Below, piece after piece: positions 36,251 through 43,724 of a stretch of DNA of 64,000 nucleotides. The position numbers and the translations under genes were made by a program. Where the stretch lies: positions 248,001 through 312,000 of the forward strand of contig JBBQAM010000001.1 in NCBI GenBank assembly GCA_038316335.1, read 5' to 3'. A model generated the notes under the pieces. That model was not told the origin of the DNA, searched no databases, and worked only from the letters and a program-made list of their open reading frames with translations. Numbering within the stretch: the first letter of the stretch is position 1; each line of letters begins with the position of its first letter. This DNA comes from JALHST01 sp038316335. GTDB taxonomy: Bacteria > Bacteroidota > Bacteroidia > Flavobacteriales > Flavobacteriaceae.

Positions 36251-36291
36251 GAACCAACTGTGGTTTCGCTCATTATTTTCGTGCGTTTTCG
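36251..36291. promoter_or_regulatory. Possible operator cluster upstream of the second flavoprotein gene
   Basis: GAACCA (36251-36256) and TGGTTTC (36261-36267) form an imperfect inverted repeat, followed by two TTTTCG half-sites at 36276-36281 and 36286-36291, exactly one helical turn apart. TTCG half-sites in direct or inverted order are typical of several DeoR-family operators. Confidence 0.3.
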
Positions 36292-36384
36292 CAAACAATT
36301 TCAATAGTTCAAAAACTTAAGGGCGATCCTATTGATACGTACCAAAAAGAACGATCAGGATACATCTACTCGCGCTTTATACTT

Positions 36385-37494
36385 TTATATTCCGGGCAAC
36401 CATTTTTTGGCATTTTCGAAATAGATCTTTTCAATTACCTTTCGGGGCAATTTTAGGCCCTTAAAGGCACCGTCGAAGTCAGAAACGGACATTTCTTCAT
36501 CGGAAACAAAAAATTTCCAGTCGCTTATCCAGGTTTCGTGCATGCTTTTCTTCAACGCATTGGGATCGGTGGTTGGTTCTGCCAAGAGATCGGTACCGTA
36601 AAGCAACCTGTCCTGATAGGCAATCATAAAATCATGTACCTTTTGCCATTCCGTTTTCGATTGATACTGCAGGTGGGAGATTCGTGCAGCCATATCCACA
36701 GCCATATTCGGGAACTTGTCCAAGGTTTTCGAAAGCGCATCGACACTCCACTCCAGGCTGCCCAAATGTGCACCCACAAACCGAAGGTTCGGGTGCTTTT
36801 CGAGCATATGATCCCTTGCTTGTATTTGTTGTTCATAAGAAGGCGCTTCTGGGTGCAGGTACATATGATATTCAGGATTGTTTTCAAAATAGCTTTTATC
36901 ACCCTTTATGGTCATTTTATCCAAAGGGAGCCAGCAGTTTTTAGGCTCTCCTAGATGTCCTATAACGGGAATATTGCTGCGTTCGATAAAGTCGATAATC
37001 GGATCAAATCTAGGATCGTCTATCATGACCAATTGGCCATTTTCATCCTTCAGGTCCATCCCGATAACCTTATATATTTTGACGGCGACGGCACCTTTAG
37101 CGAATGAGTTTTTTAAATAGGCGAGCGTTTTTTCCTTCCAATCGGGCCTGTTAAAATCCCTTACCGAAAAGGTAGTTGCATAGGCCACTTGACCCGGAAA
37201 TGTCTTGATTTGTTCTAGCGCGAACTTTTGTTGTGAGATCATATCGCCTGATTCGTTCGGATCATCCCAATTGATCGTTAGCAACTTAAAATTATCTGCT
37301 ACTGCTTGCTTGATAAAATCCGGGGCATCGGTTTCAATATGCACGTGCGCATCGATTTTATTCACCGTCTTAAAATCCTGATTCGTATAAAACTGCGATT
37401 TTGAAGGTTCATTTTCCGGGGTGTGTTTCTTTGATTGTCCACAATTTTGTAAAAGGACACCGGCCAGGCAGAAAAGGATATGCTTTAATTTCAT
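36385..37494 (-). CDS. Exported amidohydrolase lipoprotein (PF04909-type)
   Basis: A 369-residue lipoprotein (lipobox LLQNC, Cys18). The TIM-barrel metal motif is KIDAHVHIE (His50, His52), followed by a His in FVGAHLGSLEW and the Asp in LLYGTDLLAE. It belongs to the same broad amidohydrolase family as the proteins at 13863-14930 and 38920-40053 but is the most divergent of the three. It lies 82 bp downstream of the HGSNAT-like acyltransferase gene and 230 bp upstream of the second flavoprotein gene, all leftward. A lactonase or deacylase acting on an oxidised sugar would fit this context, as inference. Confidence 0.8.
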   Translation of the reverse strand: MKLKHILFCLAGVLLQNCGQSKKHTPENEPSKSQFYTNQDFKTVNKIDAHVHIETDAPDFIKQAVADNFKLLTINWDDPNESGDMISQQKFALEQIKTFPGQVAYATTFSVRDFNRPDWKEKTLAYLKNSFAKGAVAVKIYKVIGMDLKDENGQLVMIDDPRFDPIIDFIERSNIPVIGHLGEPKNCWLPLDKMTIKGDKSYFENNPEYHMYLHPEAPSYEQQIQARDHMLEKHPNLRFVGAHLGSLEWSVDALSKTLDKFPNMAVDMAARISHLQYQSKTEWQKVHDFMIAYQDRLLYGTDLLAEPTTDPNALKKSMHETWISDWKFFVSDEEMSVSDFDGAFKGLKLPRKVIEKIYFENAKKWLPGI

Positions 37495-37576
37495 TTGGTT
37501 ATTTTCGTGTGTTGAAATGTCTTATCCCTGCCTATTTTCTCAAAGTGAGTGCGAGACATACGTTGCTTTAATGGTA

Positions 37577-38785
37577 TTAAACCTTAAAAAAGATTTTCTT
37601 TCGATACAACCAAAAGCACAAATACCATTCGACGGCAAAAATTGCGAGCGCTGAAATCAATAAGATAGCAGCGTGTGCTAGCCCAATTGGTGATAACACG
37701 CCGTTAACAATCACTTCAATGTATTCACCTAGCCATCGACTCACCACAATTTCAAAGAACAGGTATATGAAAATGGAGTTCATCCCAACAATGGTAAAGA
37801 AGCGAAGGTATTTCTTGTGTTGCAGTACGTCGACCCAATAATAGAGAAGCGCAAGGGCCAATAAACACCAGCCTCCTGTAACCAAAGTAAAGGAAGTGGT
37901 GGCGATTTTTTTAATAATGGGAGTTGTACCCGTTATATCAAGGATATAACCTGCAATAAGGGTGCCCAACCCTAAGATAATAATATTGCGGATCTTCCCT
38001 TTAACAGTCGCTTGATCGATAAGCCATTTGCCAGCTACTGCTCCCCAAATCGTATGTGCAGCGGTCGGGATACAATTGATGGCTACCCATCCTCCTGAAT
38101 TTATTTTGTTCATTAATAGCATATCCATATAATTCCCAAAATTTTGCTGATCCACAAAAGGCTGGTCGAATCCCGGAATATGTATAAATCGATATAGGCA
38201 TTCAGTGAGCACCAAAAGCCCGAGACTGAAGAGCAATTGATGGCTGATTTTCCAGCGAAAGATAAGAAAGGCTACCAATAAGGTAAATGAAAGCTGTGTT
38301 AGGACATCCCAAAGTTCAAACGACAAATGGTCACCCCTTACGGCATAGTCGAATACCCCCCAAAAAAATAACCACCAGCTGCGCTTTATTGCATGGATTG
38401 CCTGTTCTTTCCATGGGCGTCCCATGGCGGTTTGTTTTGTAAGGGAAAAAGCCATGGCAGCCCCTGCGATGAACATGAAGGCAGGCTGTATAAAATCCCA
38501 GAAATTCAATCCATGCCAGGGTTTATGAGTGAATTGCTCCGCCAAGGAATTTAGAAAGGATCCCTGCCCGGACATTTCTAGCCAATGCTCGTACATCCCG
38601 GTAGATTCTAACATAAGGAGCACCATTACGAGCCCTCTGTAAAAGTCTAAAGACATAAGCCTCGCTCCTTTTTTTATGACTTCGCTGGTCTGTGTCGCGT
38701 CTGGAAAGTTTATGGTTCCTGATAGAACCCTGTCCTTTTTTGTGGACTTACCTAGTTGGGAGGCCTCTGAATTTTCCATAATCAA
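37577..38785 (-). CDS. HGSNAT/DUF5009-like membrane acyltransferase
   Basis: A 402-residue polytopic membrane protein with about ten to eleven hydrophobic segments. The signature of the heparan-alpha-glucosaminide N-acetyltransferase-like group (DUF1624/DUF5009) is present: RLMSLDFYRGLVMVLLMLES near the start and FWDFIQPAFMFIAGAAMAFSL in the next segment, with the conserved Asp and Arg, and later GWVAINCIPTAAHTIWG with its His. In the lysosome the relative transfers acetyl from acetyl-CoA to the amino group of a terminal glucosamine on the far side of the membrane. A role in moving acetyl or other acyl groups across the inner membrane onto an aminosugar fits this locus, but is inferred. It lies between two amidohydrolase lipoprotein genes. 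Confidence 0.75.
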   Translation of the reverse strand: MIMENSEASQLGKSTKKDRVLSGTINFPDATQTSEVIKKGARLMSLDFYRGLVMVLLMLESTGMYEHWLEMSGQGSFLNSLAEQFTHKPWHGLNFWDFIQPAFMFIAGAAMAFSLTKQTAMGRPWKEQAIHAIKRSWWLFFWGVFDYAVRGDHLSFELWDVLTQLSFTLLVAFLIFRWKISHQLLFSLGLLVLTECLYRFIHIPGFDQPFVDQQNFGNYMDMLLMNKINSGGWVAINCIPTAAHTIWGAVAGKWLIDQATVKGKIRNIIILGLGTLIAGYILDITGTTPIIKKIATTSFTLVTGGWCLLALALLYYWVDVLQHKKYLRFFTIVGMNSIFIYLFFEIVVSRWLGEYIEVIVNGVLSPIGLAHAAILLISALAIFAVEWYLCFWLYRKKIFFKV

Positions 38786-38919
38786 TATCGTATTGGTTAA
38801 AATTAGTTGATGGGTTGGCTTATAAAATGGTCATTGATTCAATCTTCTTTAGGTGCAACTCCCATGTACGCGACATGATCAAGGGGCAACTGGCGTTTTT
38901 TGTTATTTTCAATGCGCTA

Positions 38920-40053
38920 TCATTGTTTCATTATTTTAAGGGCATTATCCCTGTAGATCTTTTTTAAGACCGAATCATCTAATGCCAGTCCGTAAAGAGG
39001 CCATTTATACCCCAACAAATCGGTTAGGTAAAAATGTTCATCCTCAGTTTCAAGCACCCTGAAAGTCATTCGAAACATGGCGTCTAAGGTCGTATTGTTG
39101 CCATAATCGCTATGTTTATCCCAAACCTCCCAGCCATAATCCGTTCCGTATACAAGGCGGTCTTGGTATTTTACAAAAAACGCTGCTGTATTTCTTGGGA
39201 TGGTAGAAAATTCGGAAAAACGTGCAGAAATATCAGCACTGAGATTGGGAAATTCATCGAACAAACCACCCAGAATAGACAAATCAAAAGTACAATTCGC
39301 CAAATGGGAGGCTATAAAGGTGGTATTTGGGTGTCGTTTAAGGGTGTTTGCAAATCGTACCATCAGCTCACTATGATCAAACGTTGTATCCTTTACCCTC
39401 CAAGTCCATGCTCGCATCAGTCCATCATTGGTCGAATCCATCGCTTCATACATCCATTTTGGATCTGACATGTGCAGGTTGACAGGGATTTTCAATGTCG
39501 CACAGGCTTCAAACAGAGGATCCATTCGCGGGTCATCGGGATGCAGACCTTCAATCAATCCCGCTCCTTTATCATGTAATTCCCCAACCCCTACCGCACC
39601 TTTATTTACACATCGACGCAGTTCATTTACCGCTTTTTCAGACCAATTCTTGTCTTCATACCCGGAAAGATCAAAACCACAATAGACATCAAACCGATCG
39701 GGGTATTTAGCATACATAGCATATAGGGAATCAAATTTCGCTCCGGTTGCATTTGTAAAAACAACTGATTTCTCAACACCAACCTCGTCCATTATTTCCA
39801 CGCGTTTTGCTATGTCTTTATCAGTGGAGGTATAGTCATGGGCATGCATATCGATCACAGGAAATTTTGCTTTTTCAATTTTTGTGACCGGCACCTCATA
39901 AACCGATTTTGGCATCCAATCCTCCAGGAGCAGATTTTGAGGACTCGGAAGCGCGACCTTCTCGGGAACGACTTTAGTTTCCTCAGTTTTCTGACAACTG
40001 AGAATGGTAAGGAAGAGTAGGCACATTTTGACAATGGAAATACATCTATTCAT
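38920..40053 (-). CDS. Exported amidohydrolase lipoprotein (PF04909-type)
   Basis: From the ATG at 40053 this is a 377-residue lipoprotein with signal MNRCISIVKMCLLFLTILSC. The frame is open further up to 40161, but that extension is charged and lacks a signal, so the internal start is preferred. Motifs are VIDMHAHDYTS (metal His pair), IASHLANCTFD and LVYGTDYGWE. It is clearly closer to the protein at 13863-14930 than to that at 36385-37494, sharing KAKFPVIDMHAH, VGVGELHDKGAGL and the C-terminal EDEHFYLTDLLGYKWPLYGLAL region. A TTCGAA cluster lies about 150 bp upstream. Confidence 0.8.
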   Translation of the reverse strand: MNRCISIVKMCLLFLTILSCQKTEETKVVPEKVALPSPQNLLLEDWMPKSVYEVPVTKIEKAKFPVIDMHAHDYTSTDKDIAKRVEIMDEVGVEKSVVFTNATGAKFDSLYAMYAKYPDRFDVYCGFDLSGYEDKNWSEKAVNELRRCVNKGAVGVGELHDKGAGLIEGLHPDDPRMDPLFEACATLKIPVNLHMSDPKWMYEAMDSTNDGLMRAWTWRVKDTTFDHSELMVRFANTLKRHPNTTFIASHLANCTFDLSILGGLFDEFPNLSADISARFSEFSTIPRNTAAFFVKYQDRLVYGTDYGWEVWDKHSDYGNNTTLDAMFRMTFRVLETEDEHFYLTDLLGYKWPLYGLALDDSVLKKIYRDNALKIMKQ

Positions 40054-40377
40054 TTTATGTGTATTATAGGTACTACTATTTTTCGATTTTCGATTCTTTT
40101 TGTAATAGGTGTCTATCGGACTATCATCTCGATTACCCCTTAGAGAGCGTTTTAGGAACACCCGTTATTGGTTCTATAGATTTAGGTACGACTCTTTTAC
40201 TTTCGAAATTCGAAGGTACTTTTTCGAATCTATAGTTTTATAGGTTGTCTGTCCGGAAAGAACAGTAATTCTGAACTATGGCCTATGAAAATCTACCTTT
40301 TAATCACTACTTCAAAATTCTTAAACACTTTTTACAATCCCCCTTGTAATTTTAAAGAATGACCCTGTAAATGCCAT
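40054..40377. other. Intergenic region with TTCGAA cluster
   Basis: No believable ORF other than the 5' extension of the neighbouring frame. It contains TTTTCGATTTTCGATTC near 40079-40095 and the TTCGAA cluster at 40202-40228, which together look like a regulatory region for the downstream amidohydrolase gene. Confidence 0.45.
40202..40228. promoter_or_regulatory. Cluster of three TTCGAA palindromes
   Basis: TTCGAA occurs at 40202-40207, 40209-40214 and 40223-40228, within 27 bases. Two are separated by a single A. Half-sites of TTCGA recur around 40079-40095. One TTCGAA also sits at 19086-19091 upstream of SusC. DeoR-family operators often contain TTCG/CGAA, so this is a candidate binding region for one of the two AgaR-like proteins. 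Confidence 0.35.
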
Positions 40378-41733
40378 TTAAATGATGGATAGGGGCGCCC
40401 TATCCTTCCATTTTCCTTTGGTAAAATCGGGAATATCGACTGATTTGCTATTATTGGCCACCGACATGCCTGATAATGGAAAAATTACACTACTGGTAAC
40501 CGAGTCATAAACGTCGAAATAAGGCGTTCTGTTCTCCCGCAACGCCTGAATGAGCAAATGCCATGTCAAAGGGGTGGTTGTTCCACTTCCCCCGTGCCCT
40601 CTGAGGGCGGTTTTTCGCGGAGCAGGATTATAATTCTTTAGGATGGGATGCTTGTACTCTTCTAGGTATTTTTCTGCCGACTCCCAAGTATGTTCTTCTG
40701 GACTTAGGCCTTCGAGATAAATTTTAGGGCCTTCCAAGGCGCTTCCTCCCAGATACACGCCTTTCGTGCCTTGCAAACGGAATAATTCCCTTGGATGCGG
40801 GGTATTCGTATCATAGTTTAATGTAATCAATTTTCCATTTACCGTTCGTATAAGGGTCACATTGACGTCGCCCTGTTTAAATTTGATTTTAGCCTGTTCA
40901 GAGTCCATACCATAATTCAAGGCGGCATATTCATGCAACATTTCGGCTTTTGAACTCATGGAGACTAAATGGTCTAGCCGATCCCCGTGATTTATGTTTT
41001 CATAGGCCATGATCTTATTCATCGGATGGTCTGGGTACAGATTGCCATTGTGCGTTACATCATAGGCTAAACGCCAAGGTTCTTCAGCCGGATTGTTCTT
41101 TACAAATCTCAAGTCGTGCACATAGCCGCCCTCAGTATGAACGATATCGCCAAAAAGTCCTTTTTGAACCATGTTCAGCAACGTCAGCCCATCCGGACTT
41201 TCGAGCATGGCCTGCTCCAAGGCAAGGGTAGCCCACTTCCCTGTTTTTTCAGAAGTTTCCACCAACTCCCAAGCCTCATCGACTGTAAGAATAATTGGCA
41301 CCTCAGATACCGCATGTTTATCGTTTTTCATGGCGGCAAGACAAACAGGGGCGTGCCATTCCCAAGAGGTGGAACATATTACGGCATCTAAGGTTTCTTC
41401 CTCACAGAGCCGTTTGAAATCGGTAAGACCTCTATCATACAGTCTAGGCGTTGGCTGTCCTGCTTCTTCAATCCATCTTTTTGCGTTGTACAAACGTTCA
41501 GGCTTAATTTCACAAATGGCAGGAACGGTCACTCCTTCAATCCCTAAGGCCACGTCTAGATGATACGAACCACGACCGCCAATACCCACAAAACCCAAAC
41601 GCAAGGGTTTGTCGGGGCTTGAATTCTTGGCAAAAACGTTTAGGGGGGTACTTAATTCGGTGAGCGCCAAACCTCCCATTGCCACTGTAGACTGCTTGAT
41701 AAATTTTCTCCGGTTATAATTGCTAGTGCCCAT
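40378..41733 (-). CDS. Gfo/Idh/MocA-family protein, GH109-type (alpha-N-acetylgalactosaminidase candidate), copy 1
   Basis: A 451-residue protein with a Tat-type start (NYNRRKFIKQSTVAMGG), a Rossmann NAD motif (FVGIGGRG, about 48-55), AICEIKPERL, then TSWEWHAPVCLAAMKNDKHAVSEVP. Later parts match the GH109 group: GLFGDIVHTEGGYVHDLRF, YPDHPMNKIMAYENINHGDR and TALRGHGGSGTTTPLTWHLL. GH109 enzymes cleave alpha-linked GalNAc by NAD-dependent oxidation at C3, elimination and re-addition, with no net redox change. Export before cofactor loss would need Tat, as seen. It is divergent from the second copy. Differences at CSTSWEWHAP and near the active-site region may mean another substrate. Confidence 0.75.
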   Translation of the reverse strand: MGTSNYNRRKFIKQSTVAMGGLALTELSTPLNVFAKNSSPDKPLRLGFVGIGGRGSYHLDVALGIEGVTVPAICEIKPERLYNAKRWIEEAGQPTPRLYDRGLTDFKRLCEEETLDAVICSTSWEWHAPVCLAAMKNDKHAVSEVPIILTVDEAWELVETSEKTGKWATLALEQAMLESPDGLTLLNMVQKGLFGDIVHTEGGYVHDLRFVKNNPAEEPWRLAYDVTHNGNLYPDHPMNKIMAYENINHGDRLDHLVSMSSKAEMLHEYAALNYGMDSEQAKIKFKQGDVNVTLIRTVNGKLITLNYDTNTPHPRELFRLQGTKGVYLGGSALEGPKIYLEGLSPEEHTWESAEKYLEEYKHPILKNYNPAPRKTALRGHGGSGTTTPLTWHLLIQALRENRTPYFDVYDSVTSSVIFPLSGMSVANNSKSVDIPDFTKGKWKDRAPLSII

Positions 41734-42016
41734 TGGGTGAATGTTTTTATAAATATTGTGGTATTTCGTATGCTTGTAATAAATACTTTAGTAGGCGGAT
41801 CAAATACAACATTAAAAATTTTAAAAAGAAAAAATAATATTTTCGTAAGTTTACGTGAATTTAATAAATTTTCTTTATTAAAGAAATTGTCTTCATAAAA
41901 TACTCAATTCAAAAGGAAATATTTTCGTATTCTAACGAATTTTACTAATATGCGAGAATTGTTACATAATACTATGAATTTGCCTTTCTATTATTTTAGC
42001 AATGCGATAAAAATAA

Positions 42017-42034
42017 GTTCCGACATATCGGAAC
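42017..42034. promoter_or_regulatory. Perfect palindrome GTTCCGA-CATA-TCGGAAC
   Basis: GTTCCGA (42017-42023) and TCGGAAC (42028-42034) form a perfect 7-bp inverted repeat with a 4-base spacer, about 110 bases before the rightward GH109-type start. Size and spacing fit a dimer-bound operator. Confidence 0.4.
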
Positions 42035-42082
42035 CGTGTATCGTATCGAAAGTGGAAGGTGTATCTGGCAATCGTATAGGTA

Positions 42083-42097
42083 CTATCAATTTGATAG
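42083..42097. promoter_or_regulatory. Perfect palindrome CTATCAA-T-TTGATAG
   Basis: A 15-bp perfect palindrome with one central base, about 50 bases before the rightward GH109-type start codon, where it would overlap a promoter or early leader. Confidence 0.4.
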
Positions 42098-42146
42098 CTT
42101 ACAAAACTGGTGCACCCTGTCTGTCTAAACCTAAATTTCTGTATAT

Positions 42147-43511
42147 ATGAGCTCACGACGAGATTTTATCAAAAAAACAGCCATTGCCGGCACAGGTGCG
42201 GCCCTGGCTCCGAACATTTCATTTGGTTTTAAAACCTTTGCAGGGGAAAAGCTAAAACTAGGGTTTATCGGAGTAGGACTCCGTGGGACCTCGCATTTGG
42301 AAAATGCCATAGCGAGAAACGACGTGGAAGTGACTGCGATTTGCGATATTGATCCTGTTAGGATCGATCTTGTCCTTAAGCTGCTCGCCGATAAGGGAAA
42401 ACGAAAACCGAATACCTATGGCAAGAATGAGAAGGACTATCTAAACCTATTGTCTGACAAGGACGTCGACGCCGTGCTTATCGCCACCCCATGGTTATGG
42501 CATACAAAAATGGCCGTAGACGGGATGAAGGCCGGGAAGTACACCGCCGTGGAGGTTTCTGCCTCCCAGACGATTGAGGAGTGCTGGGACCTGGTAAATA
42601 CACACGAACAAACGGGAACCCACTTAATGTTCCTTGAGAATGTATGTTTTAGAAGAGACATCATGGCCGTACTTAATATGGTGAAACAAGATGTCTTCGG
42701 GGAGCTGTTACATTTCAGATGCGGTTATCAGCATGACCTTCGTGGGGTGAAACTCAACGATGGGAAGACCGCCTATGGGAAGGGGGCCGAATTTGGGGAA
42801 AAGGGAATCTCGGAGGCCAAGTGGCGTACCGAGCACTCTATTTACAGGAACGGGGATACCTATCCCACCCATGGCATGGGTCCGATTGCTGTGATGTGCG
42901 ATATCAATCGGGGCAATAGGTTCATGAGTATGACATCACATGCTACGAAGGCTTTAGGTCTTCATAGGTATATCGTGAACGTTGCGGGCGAGAATCACCC
43001 GAATGCCAAGGTTAAATTCAGGCAAGGCGACATCATTACCTCGACGATTGAAACCGCAAGTAATGAAACCATTATCGTAACCCATGACACCAATTCCCCT
43101 AGACCTTATTCCCTAGGGTTTCGTGTACAGGGGGCCAATGGTCTTTGGGAGGTAGATGGCAACCGGATCTATATCGAAGGGAAATCGGAAAAAGACGACC
43201 AATGGGATGACGCTACCGCATGGATTAAAAAATATGACCATCCCATCTGGCAAAAATATGGCGAGGACGCCACGGGTGCGGGGCATGGAGGAATGGATTA
43301 TTTTGTCATGAAAGCCTTTGTTGAATCGGCGATTCGGAATATCGCACCCCCAATAGATGCGTATGATGCCGCAGCTTGGAGCGCCATAACCCCTTTATCG
43401 GAAGCTTCCATAGAAAACAATGGGGAGCCTCAGGAGTTTCCAGACTTCACAAGAGGGCAATGGATTAGGCGAAAGCCCTATGAGTGGATGAAATCGGAAT
43501 ATAAAATTTAG
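42147..43511 (+). CDS. GH109-type alpha-N-acetylgalactosaminidase (Gfo/Idh/MocA fold), copy 2
   Basis: A 454-residue protein closely matching the GH109 pattern: Tat start (SSRRDFIKKTAIAGTGAAL), NAD motif FIGVGLRG (40-47), AICDIDPVR, IATPWLWHTKMAVDGMKAGKY, EECWDLVNTHEQTGTHLMFLENVCFRRDIMAVLNMV and GELLHFRCGYQHDLRGVK. The segment THGMGPIAVMCDINRGNRF and the C-terminal GHGGMDYFVMKAF, with metal/NAD or substrate His residues, are also present. GH109 removes terminal alpha-GalNAc with an NAD-dependent mechanism. It is the best evidence in the window that the glycan contains alpha-GalNAc or a similar sugar. The upstream control region is shared with copy 1; the second DeoR gene follows on the same strand after 213 bp. 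Confidence 0.85.
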   Translation: MSSRRDFIKKTAIAGTGAALAPNISFGFKTFAGEKLKLGFIGVGLRGTSHLENAIARNDVEVTAICDIDPVRIDLVLKLLADKGKRKPNTYGKNEKDYLNLLSDKDVDAVLIATPWLWHTKMAVDGMKAGKYTAVEVSASQTIEECWDLVNTHEQTGTHLMFLENVCFRRDIMAVLNMVKQDVFGELLHFRCGYQHDLRGVKLNDGKTAYGKGAEFGEKGISEAKWRTEHSIYRNGDTYPTHGMGPIAVMCDINRGNRFMSMTSHATKALGLHRYIVNVAGENHPNAKVKFRQGDIITSTIETASNETIIVTHDTNSPRPYSLGFRVQGANGLWEVDGNRIYIEGKSEKDDQWDDATAWIKKYDHPIWQKYGEDATGAGHGGMDYFVMKAFVESAIRNIAPPIDAYDAAAWSAITPLSEASIENNGEPQEFPDFTRGQWIRRKPYEWMKSEYKI

Positions 43512-43581
43512 GCTTAAACGAGGCAGGAAATAGATGCGCTTTTTTATTCTTTAAATTGAAGTATTCCTAACGAATCACTTG

Positions 43582-43593
43582 GTAACGTGTTAC
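43582..43593. promoter_or_regulatory. Palindrome GTAAC-GT-GTTAC upstream of the second DeoR gene
   Basis: A perfect 12-bp palindrome about 130 bases before the DeoR start, in the gap after the GH109-type gene. It may be an autoregulatory operator; TATTCCTAACGAAT lies a few bases upstream. Confidence 0.3.
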
Positions 43594-43724
43594 AGGTACA
43601 TCCGAGAAAACCGGTACCAATTTATGCGGTCATTCGTGAAAGGAAAATTATGAATGAAAATTTTAAGGCAAAGTGAACAGGAATCGGGATATTTTAATCA
43701 AAATTTACTTATTTCTTTAAGAGC

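Larger units (their letters stand above)
41734..42146. other. Divergent control region between the two GH109-type genes
   Basis: This 413-bp AT-rich region drives two divergently placed genes. It holds two TATTTTCGT sites (41838-41846, 41920-41928), the palindromes at 42017-42034 and 42083-42097, and TATTCTAACGAAT near 41928-41940, which resembles TATTCCTAACGAAT upstream of the second DeoR gene at about 43562-43575. Short open frames here, for example around 41950-42150, are unlikely to be genes. Confidence 0.5.

Noticed and set aside
13863..40053. Amidohydrolases as GalNAc-6-phosphate deacetylases
   Set aside because: All three carry export signals and belong to the PF04909-type branch, whereas NagA/AgaA is cytosolic and of another amidohydrolase branch.
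41950..42150. 66-codon frame in the GH109 control region
   Set aside because: It spans the two palindromes and overlaps the second GH109-type start codon. It looks like regulatory DNA.
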